Shown here piece by piece: positions 6,422 through 10,716 of a DNA stretch of 10,716 nt. A model generated the notes under the pieces. The model was not told the origin of the DNA. It worked only from the letters and a program-made list of their open reading frames with translations, and did no database searches. The stretch spans positions 1-10,716 of the forward strand of contig JBAWVO010000225.1 in the NCBI GenBank assembly GCA_037147235.1, in the 5' to 3' direction. This stretch comes from JANXQG01 sp037147235. Lineage in GTDB: Bacteria; Planctomycetota; Planctomycetia; Pirellulales; Thermoguttaceae. Position numbers and translations under genes: made by a program. Position 1 is the first letter of the stretch; each line of letters starts with the position of its first letter.

Positions 6422-7537
6422 ATGAGTCGATTTGTAGGAAAGTTTGTGGTTCTTGCAGTAGCCGCGTTAGCTGCCATGATCGTGAATTCCAAGACACTGC
6501 GCGGTGAAGAAGAGAGTAAAGCAACTGCATCCCAGGCTGCCCCCGCCGCTCCGGTGGTTGACCCAAAATGTGACGGCGGATGTGGCTGTTCGAGCGTCTG
6601 TGATCCGGAGTCGTTCTGCCACCGGCATATCATTGCTACGGCCGAAGCCGTTTGGCTTGCACCGCTGAACAATCAGCGAGTCGGCACCTACGAAATCCTC
6701 GATGGTGACAACAAACCCATAAGCCAGTATTCGGCCGCCTCGGCGACCAGCGATGGGCTGGTGGCAACCCCGCGGATTATGCTTGGAATTCAAGGCGAAT
6801 GTTGGGGGGCGCAGCTCCGTTACTGGCGAATGGATGAGTCTCAGACCGTAAATCATCTTGATCCAGTGGTCGGCACCGGGCTCTTCGCCCAAAGCAACTT
6901 CAAGGCGGAAACGATTGATTTAGAACTCACTCGCCTGTTGTGTATCGGTGAAAGCCAAGCACAGTTCAGCGTGGGTCTTCGCTACGCCCAACTCGAGCAG
7001 TCGGCCGGCTTGTCGGCCAACAAGATACTCAACTACGGCATTAACGACAATGACTTCTACTCAGGCTCGGTACTTTCGGGTGCCAGGTTTTCGGGCACCG
7101 GTATCACGTCCGCTCTAACGGGACTTCGTCCCATCGGATGCGGTAATTTCAACCTCTTCTACAGTCTGCGGGCGTCGTTACTGTGGGACGGCAATGCGTC
7201 CAACTTCGTGCAGACTCGTGCAGACTACCAAAATACGACCGGCCCCAACTGGTCGAAAGCCTATAACGCCGCCTATGCGAACGGTGCGAGCGATATGTTC
7301 ATCGGCGAACTGCAAATCGGCGGCCAATGGAACTATGCTCTGGAGTGCATTCCAGCCAACGCCTTCATCCGCGTGGCCTTCGAGTATCAATACTGGGCAA
7401 CCAAGAACATGGGCGATGCACGAGCATTCTCCTTTGCCGGCGCCCTTGACGGACCGGTGGGCGTGGCCACAGGCCGCTCCGGTGACGTCTTTGTCAACCT
7501 CGTCGGTTTCAATGTCGGCACCGGCATCACCTGGTAA
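6422..7537 (+). CDS. Lpg1974-like (Legionella OMP family) pore-forming outer-membrane protein
   Basis: A 371-residue outer-membrane protein. A signal peptide occupies about residues 1-28 (hydrophobic 8-21). An Ala/Pro-rich linker is followed by a small Cys-rich segment with Cys50, Cys54, Cys56, Cys60 and Cys66. From about 70 onward come alternating strands and aromatic residues (IATAEAVWLAPL, AQLRYWRM, SVGLRYAQLEQ, FNLFYSLRASLLWDG, IRVAFEYQYWATK), and the chain ends NVGTGITW with a terminal aromatic residue. The FSGTGITSALTGLRPIG...FNLFYSLRASLLW stretch is what most suggests the Lpg1974/Legionella_OMP family, which is common in planctomycetes. The ATG at 6422 follows GAGGAG (6408-6413) by 8 bases. 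It is divergent from the barrel/peptidase operon and is ended by its own terminator. It is probably a structural or porin-like surface protein; no substrate is indicated. The family name is from recalled sequence character, not a search. Confidence 0.82.
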   Translation: MSRFVGKFVVLAVAALAAMIVNSKTLRGEEESKATASQAAPAAPVVDPKCDGGCGCSSVCDPESFCHRHIIATAEAVWLAPLNNQRVGTYEILDGDNKPISQYSAASATSDGLVATPRIMLGIQGECWGAQLRYWRMDESQTVNHLDPVVGTGLFAQSNFKAETIDLELTRLLCIGESQAQFSVGLRYAQLEQSAGLSANKILNYGINDNDFYSGSVLSGARFSGTGITSALTGLRPIGCGNFNLFYSLRASLLWDGNASNFVQTRADYQNTTGPNWSKAYNAAYANGASDMFIGELQIGGQWNYALECIPANAFIRVAFEYQYWATKNMGDARAFSFAGALDGPVGVATGRSGDVFVNLVGFNVGTGITW

Positions 7538-7633
7538 GCGGCCGGGTTACAAAACGAAACCAGCGCGAAAGCATCGCAGGGCAAGGATGACGTGCTGAAA
7601 AGGCCGCGCCACGCCCAACCATGGAACACCAAG

Positions 7634-7670
7634 CAACGCTCCTGACAAAACTGCCAGGAGCGTTGTTTTT
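7634..7670 (+). terminator. Rho-independent terminator of the outer-membrane protein gene
   Basis: CAACGCTCCTG (7634-7644) pairs perfectly with CAGGAGCGTTG (7655-7665), with a possible inner CA/TG extension, and five Ts follow (7666-7670). It lies 97 bases after the stop codon at 7537 and just before the end of the convergent small-protein gene. The minus-strand side lacks a clean T-run. Confidence 0.92.
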
Positions 7671-7705
7671 CTGTAGCAACGCAAGTCGATCAAGAATTCA
7701 GAAAA

Positions 7706-8110
7706 TCAACGAGCGAATGCTACGGCACCGCCACCCGAGATCGAGCCGAAGACCCCACCGACCGCGCCACGGGGCAGGAAGATGCCAATGCCCGAAGCCG
7801 AGACGGAAACCGATCCACCCGCGGCAAGAGCATTGGTTGTTTTCGACGTCGCACTGTATTTATTCCACGCGTGCGCATCGGTTCCAAGCACAGGCGCACC
7901 TCCGCCCGAGGAGGCAGTCGAGTAGCCAGACACGGACGCAAAACCCGAACCGCGGACGCTCGTGCCCTGGACATCGGACATCGGCTGAATATCCGCGAGT
8001 CCCATCTTGGACAAGGTATTTTGAGAGACCTGTCCCGGATTAGCAGCCGAGGCAAAACCCGCGGCCAAAACCACACATAGAACCACACACAAAACGATCA
8101 AGCTTCGCAT
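7706..8110 (-). CDS. Small exported Gly/Ser-rich protein with double-glycine-like motif
   Basis: A 134-residue predicted secreted protein of no family I can name with certainty. Residues 1-22 are a Sec signal peptide with a very hydrophobic core (LIVLCVVLCVVLAAGFASA), probably cut after Ala22. The mature part (about 112 residues) has about 21 Gly and 18 Ser. Residues 33-56 read LSKMGLADIQPMSDVQGTSV then RGSG, a pattern (small helix, then Met-Ser-Asp-x-Gln-Gly and a Gly-x-Gly end) that recalls double-glycine leaders. The C-terminal 40 residues alternate Gly/Ser with Val/Ile/Phe, as in fibre-forming or membrane-active peptides. The ATG at 8110 has AAGGAG with an 8-base gap; a longer frame starting at 8182 is rejected because it would bury the signal peptide. 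It converges with the Lpg1974-like gene. A role as substrate of the nearby C39 peptidase is inference. Confidence 0.82.
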   Translation of the reverse strand: MRSLIVLCVVLCVVLAAGFASAANPGQVSQNTLSKMGLADIQPMSDVQGTSVRGSGFASVSGYSTASSGGGAPVLGTDAHAWNKYSATSKTTNALAAGGSVSVSASGIGIFLPRGAVGGVFGSISGGGAVAFAR

Positions 8111-8213
8111 CGCATAATCTCCTTCTGGAGCTGCTGCGCCAGTGTTTCCAGAGGCGACATGCCCCAGACAACACACGCGCATGATGATGATGCCGAATCA
8201 GTATGAGAATCCA

Positions 8214-8242
8214 GATATGATGCCGGACGGCAAAGCCGTCAA
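8214..8242 (-). promoter_or_regulatory. Candidate promoter of the small exported protein, with a palindrome in the spacer
   Basis: Reading the minus strand, TTGACG (8242-8237) and CATATC (8219-8214) are 17 bases apart. The -35 matches consensus at five of six positions; the -10 is weak. A perfect palindrome GACGGC-AAA-GCCGTC (8226-8240 on the plus strand) overlaps the -35 and the spacer and could be an operator. The ATG lies about 100 bases downstream. Confidence 0.35.
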
Positions 8243-8249
8243 AATCCCG

Positions 8250-8272
8250 TTCATGCGGAAAAAACGCATGAA
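8250..8272. repeat. Perfect 8-bp hairpin with A-rich loop
   Basis: TTCATGCG (8250-8257) and CGCATGAA (8265-8272) enclose the loop GAAAAAA. No T-run follows on either strand, so it is not a standard terminator. It lies just upstream of the candidate promoter of the small exported protein and may be a protein-binding site. Confidence 0.5.
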
Positions 8273-8327
8273 ATGATTAAACCTCGCTATCATCCTTCCC
8301 GAAAAAGTCCCGCCGTCAAGACCCCAC

Positions 8328-8430
8328 AAAAAAAATAGCAGAAAGCCGGTAAGCACAACCCCAATTAGCGTTGTGCTTCACGTCGGCTAGGTCTTGGCAT
8401 CCTCTCGAATTACCTGGAAAGCGAGATGCC
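8328..8430 (-). ncRNA. Candidate minus-strand small RNA 3' part with terminator-like hairpin
   Basis: Read on the minus strand, a first hairpin pairs GGCATC and TCG with CGA and GATGCC (8430-8396, 14-base loop, 3-base bulge). A second, strong hairpin pairs AAGCACAAC with GTTGTGCTT (8378-8351, 10-base loop), with outer AGCCG/CGGCT pairs (8388-8384 and 8348-8344). After a short TTTCTGCTA tail come eight Ts (8335-8328). Two consecutive stems ending in a stem and T-run look like the end of a small RNA or of an unrecognised minus-strand transcript. No protein gene on the minus strand to its right is convincing, and I found no promoter for it. The tail between stem and T-run (about 8 bases) is longer than ideal. 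Confidence 0.35.
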
Positions 8431-8590
8431 GGGGATCTGTTTTTCCAAGGCCTAATGTGTGGAAACTGCGGAAAAAAACGACTTTGAAAGCATGAACGAG
8501 GCGTTATTCGTCCCTAAACCAAGCGACGCGTTTGTAATTCCGCGAGTACATATTATGGGGGTATATGATAATTTGGAGTCTGCCCAACCA

Positions 8591-8634
8591 TTGGACTGGA
8601 CACTTTGGAAAATTGAACTGGACACTTTGGAAAA
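8591..8634. repeat. 22-bp tandem duplication (two copies)
   Basis: Copies at 8591-8612 and 8613-8634 are identical except for one base (TTGG versus TTGA at the start); the common core is ACTGGACACTTTGGAAAA. The period is about two helical turns. Closely spaced short direct repeats of this kind occur in the ends of IS21-like elements and in regulator binding arrays; neither can be shown here. The ten-base core ACTTTGGAAA also occurs at 82-91, just before the DUF1559 gene. Confidence 0.9.
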
Positions 8635-8712
8635 GCGACGATTTCTCGCGTTTTCCGACATTCCGAGTACTAAAACCCCTCGATTATGCCTCAAGGGCCT
8701 TCTTGGCAAAAA

Positions 8713-8733
8713 CTATTACCAATCTATTACCAA
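8713..8733. promoter_or_regulatory. Two CTATTACCAA direct repeats at 11-bp spacing
   Basis: CTATTACCAA occurs at 8713-8722 and again at 8724-8733, exactly one helical turn apart, about 40 bases upstream of the TATAAT at 8774. That spacing puts both copies on one face of the DNA, as expected for an activator or iteron-type binding site controlling the radical SAM gene. Confidence 0.5.
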
Positions 8734-8773
8734 ACCGATACGTAGTCGCGGTTCTCCGCATGGCGACTGGTTC

Positions 8774-8779
8774 TATAAT
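8774..8779 (+). promoter_or_regulatory. Candidate -10 element of the radical SAM gene promoter
   Basis: A perfect TATAAT lies 64 bases upstream of the TTG/ATG start region. There is no good -35 at 16-18 bases upstream, which fits a promoter that depends on an activator, such as one binding the repeats at 8713-8733. The leader contains a small TCCGG/CCGGA stem (about 8788-8808). Confidence 0.4.
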
Positions 8780-8843
8780 GGCTAGAGTCCGGATCGCTAT
8801 CGACCGGAAGTAATGGCGGGTTTTCGCAGGAGATCGTTTGAAA

Positions 8844-10628
8844 ATGAACATTGAGACCACGAAGTTTGAAGTATCCTCCACCTACCCTGATGCCGTTCAT
8901 TCGGCCGGCTCGAAGGCTCGCGTACTCTTAACGAGCGTCTTTGGGCCTTACGCGCAGGACGACGAATACGGCAGTCGGGTGATGAATCCGATGGAGCTTT
9001 ATCATAATCAGGTGACTCGGACCCAAGGCCCGTTCTCATTGCGGATGTTCCACCGCAGTTGGGGCATCATGCTTATCCAGTCCAACATTGAAGCTCCCTG
9101 CACGCTCCTGGACTTCCCCACGTTGGATCGCTTCCTCGACGAACTTCGCGACAACCAGTACGACGTGATTGGCATCACCTCGATCATCCCCAACGAGCAA
9201 AAAGTGAAGAAGATGTGCGAGCTGATCCGCCACTATCAGCCCAACGCCCAGATCATCATCGGCGGTCACATCGCCAATGTACCCAACTTGCACAAGAAGA
9301 TCGACGCCGACCACATCGTTCGCGGCGAGGGCGTGGCCTGGTTCCGCCGCTACCTGGGCGAGAGCACCGACCGCCCCATTCGCCACCCCGTAGTCAATTC
9401 AGGCCTCGGCACACGGAACCTGGGCGTCAAAGTGGGCGATGATCCCGGCGACGTGGCTGCCGCACTGATACCTTCCGTCGGCTGCCCGTTGGGCTGCAAC
9501 TTTTGCTCGACCTCGGCCATGTTCGGCGGCAAGGGCAAGTCGTACAACTTCTACGCCACGGGCGACGAACTGTTCGACGTCATGTGCCAACTGGAGCGAG
9601 AGTTGGGCTGTCACGCGTTCTTCTGCATGGACGAAAATTTCCTGCTGCATCGCAAGCGGGCACTGCGCCTGCTGGAACTGATGGAAAAGAATGACAAGGC
9701 CTGGGCCTTATATGTCTTCGCCTCGGCCAACGTGTTGCGTTCGTATACCATCGATCAGCTCGTCCGCCTGGGCATTGCCTGGGTGTGGATGGGCATTGAG
9801 GGTTGCAACAGCCAGTACGTCAAGCTGCAAGGGATCGACACCTTCGAGTTGGTCCGCGAGCTTCAGTCGCACGGCATCCGCGTGCTGGGTTCAACGATCA
9901 TCGGCCTGGAAGAGCACTCGCCGGAGAACATCGACGCGGCGATCGAACATGCGGCCAAGCATGACACCGACTTCCATCAGTTCATGCTCTACACGCCAAT
10001 CCCCGGCACGCCGCTGCACGCCGAGCTAACCGCCAAGGGCCAAATGAAGGATCCGGCCACATTTGAACAGGGAGACATTCACGGTCAGTTGATCTTCAAC
10101 TATCGCCATCCGCACATTCCTGCCGGCATGGAAGGCGAGTTCATGGTGCGGGCCTTCAATCGCGACTTCGAGCGCAACGGGCCGAGTACGTTGCGGATCG
10201 TCCGCACGACACTGGCCGGCTGGAGGCGATACAAGAACCACCCGGACACCCGTATACAACGCCGCTTTGCCTGGGAATCCCGCGAACTGGCGACGACTTT
10301 CTCCGCCGCGGCCGCCGGGGCAAAGATGTATTACCGCGGCAATCCGATCATGCGAGCGAAGATGGCCGCCGTACTCAAGGAGTTAAATCAGGAGTTCGGC
10401 TGGAAGTCGCGGCTGATGTCGCTCATTGGCGGGCCTTATGTCTACTGGAAGCTCTTGCGTGAAGAGAAGCGACTGGCCGCCGGCTGGACCTACGAGCCGC
10501 CGACTTTCTACGAGAAGAACAGTGCCTGCCACGACGCGGCCGCCGATCCCTGCCGTTACGTCACGCCGGAGGTTTGTGCTTGCACGGCGAAGACGGACGG
10601 CAAGACCCTTGTTGTGGCCGGTCTCTGA
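8844..10628 (+). CDS. Radical SAM protein with B12-binding-like N-terminal domain
   Basis: A 594-residue class B-type radical SAM protein. Residues 25-175 form a Rossmann-like domain of the B12-binding kind (KARVLLTSVFGPY, then YDVIGITSIIPNEQKVKKM, then AQIIIGGH and VRGEG); the classic cobalamin-binding DxHxxG motif is not visible. The radical SAM core (about 205-420) starts with SVGCPLGCNFCS, whose Cys214, Cys218 and Cys221 bind the 4Fe-4S cluster, and includes MGIEG and the GSTIIGLEE motif. The C-terminal 170 residues are helical and family-specific, ending in a Cys-containing tail (Cys562, 570, 578, 580). The reaction is unknown; relatives act on lipids, tetrapyrroles or peptides. ATG 8844 has AGGAG 11 bases upstream; TTG 8838 with a 5-base gap would add two residues and is possible. 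The gene is preceded by tandem repeats and stands alone in the window. Confidence 0.93.
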   Translation: MNIETTKFEVSSTYPDAVHSAGSKARVLLTSVFGPYAQDDEYGSRVMNPMELYHNQVTRTQGPFSLRMFHRSWGIMLIQSNIEAPCTLLDFPTLDRFLDELRDNQYDVIGITSIIPNEQKVKKMCELIRHYQPNAQIIIGGHIANVPNLHKKIDADHIVRGEGVAWFRRYLGESTDRPIRHPVVNSGLGTRNLGVKVGDDPGDVAAALIPSVGCPLGCNFCSTSAMFGGKGKSYNFYATGDELFDVMCQLERELGCHAFFCMDENFLLHRKRALRLLELMEKNDKAWALYVFASANVLRSYTIDQLVRLGIAWVWMGIEGCNSQYVKLQGIDTFELVRELQSHGIRVLGSTIIGLEEHSPENIDAAIEHAAKHDTDFHQFMLYTPIPGTPLHAELTAKGQMKDPATFEQGDIHGQLIFNYRHPHIPAGMEGEFMVRAFNRDFERNGPSTLRIVRTTLAGWRRYKNHPDTRIQRRFAWESRELATTFSAAAAGAKMYYRGNPIMRAKMAAVLKELNQEFGWKSRLMSLIGGPYVYWKLLREEKRLAAGWTYEPPTFYEKNSACHDAAADPCRYVTPEVCACTAKTDGKTLVVAGL

Positions 10629-10716
10629 CCGAGTCACACCGCCGACCGAAGGTCTCCCACTCACCAGGCCATGAAGTTGCTTAGTAAAGGGTAGCCTACA
10701 GAACTTACTTTCTTGG
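10629..10716. other. Short downstream stretch without a gene
   Basis: No terminator hairpin with a T-run and no open frame of useful length is seen after the radical SAM stop codon. A tiny ATG frame near 10672 stops after seven codons. Confidence 0.6.

Larger units (their letters stand above)
8431..8773. other. AT-richer intergenic block upstream of the radical SAM gene; no credible gene
   Basis: Base composition here is visibly more AT-rich than in the neighbouring genes. An open frame on the plus strand (8459-8785, GTG start, 108 codons) has no ribosome binding site or recognisable domain, and it crosses a 22-bp tandem duplication that is not a multiple of three, which argues against coding. 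An 85-codon minus-strand frame overlaps it and is equally unconvincing. The block holds two sets of short tandem repeats (listed separately) and may be old inserted DNA or an extended regulatory region. Confidence 0.5.

Noticed and set aside
7178..7390. Minus-strand 70-codon frame within the Lpg1974-like gene
   Set aside because: Antisense shadow of a supported outer-membrane protein gene without its own start signals.
8459..8785. 108-codon open frame with GTG start
   Set aside because: No ribosome binding site; a 22-bp tandem repeat inside it changes reading phase between copies; the frame overlaps the candidate promoter of the next gene.
8640..8837. Possible cobalamin riboswitch before the B12-domain radical SAM gene
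   Set aside because: No B12-box-like conserved core was recognisable and the leader after TATAAT is too short for one.

Overview
The window looks like a chromosomal segment of a planctomycete, probably Pirellulales-like. The main reasons are a DUF1559 protein with a type IV prepilin-like N-terminus and a C-terminal H-X9-DG motif, an Lpg1974-like outer-membrane protein, several Sec-exported proteins of a diderm envelope, and GC-rich palindromic repeats of the kind scattered in planctomycete genomes. This is inferred from family content; no rRNA or other taxonomic marker is present.

Layout from left to right: an 18-bp tandem repeat (1-73); a DUF1559 prepilin-like gene (+, 102-1193); a convergent gap filled by an inverted repeat (1201-1312); an NtrC-type sigma-54 response regulator (-, 1313-2698); a second palindromic repeat in a 410-bp divergent gap; a NarL/LuxR-type response regulator (+, 3109-3741) with a strong terminator; a two-gene operon on the minus strand, an outer-membrane beta-barrel protein (5590-4580) followed by an exported C39-like cysteine peptidase (4558-3803); about 830 bp without a recognised gene; an Lpg1974-like outer-membrane protein (+, 6422-7537) with a terminator; a small exported Gly/Ser-rich protein (-, 7706-8110); about 730 bp of AT-richer, structured and repeat-bearing DNA; and a radical SAM protein with a B12-binding-like N-terminal domain (+, 8844-10628).

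How the genes may work together: the barrel and C39 peptidase genes are 21 bp apart and almost certainly co-transcribed. Functionally the pair resembles FapF/FapD of the Pseudomonas functional-amyloid (Fap) export system. A small Gly/Ser-rich exported protein with a double-glycine-like motif is encoded about 2.5 kb from the barrel gene's start and is a plausible, unproven substrate. Two response regulators without an adjacent histidine kinase lie on one side of the pair. This combination is the best candidate for an undescribed system here. The radical SAM gene is preceded by two sets of short tandem repeats and a perfect TATAAT and appears to be a separate unit.
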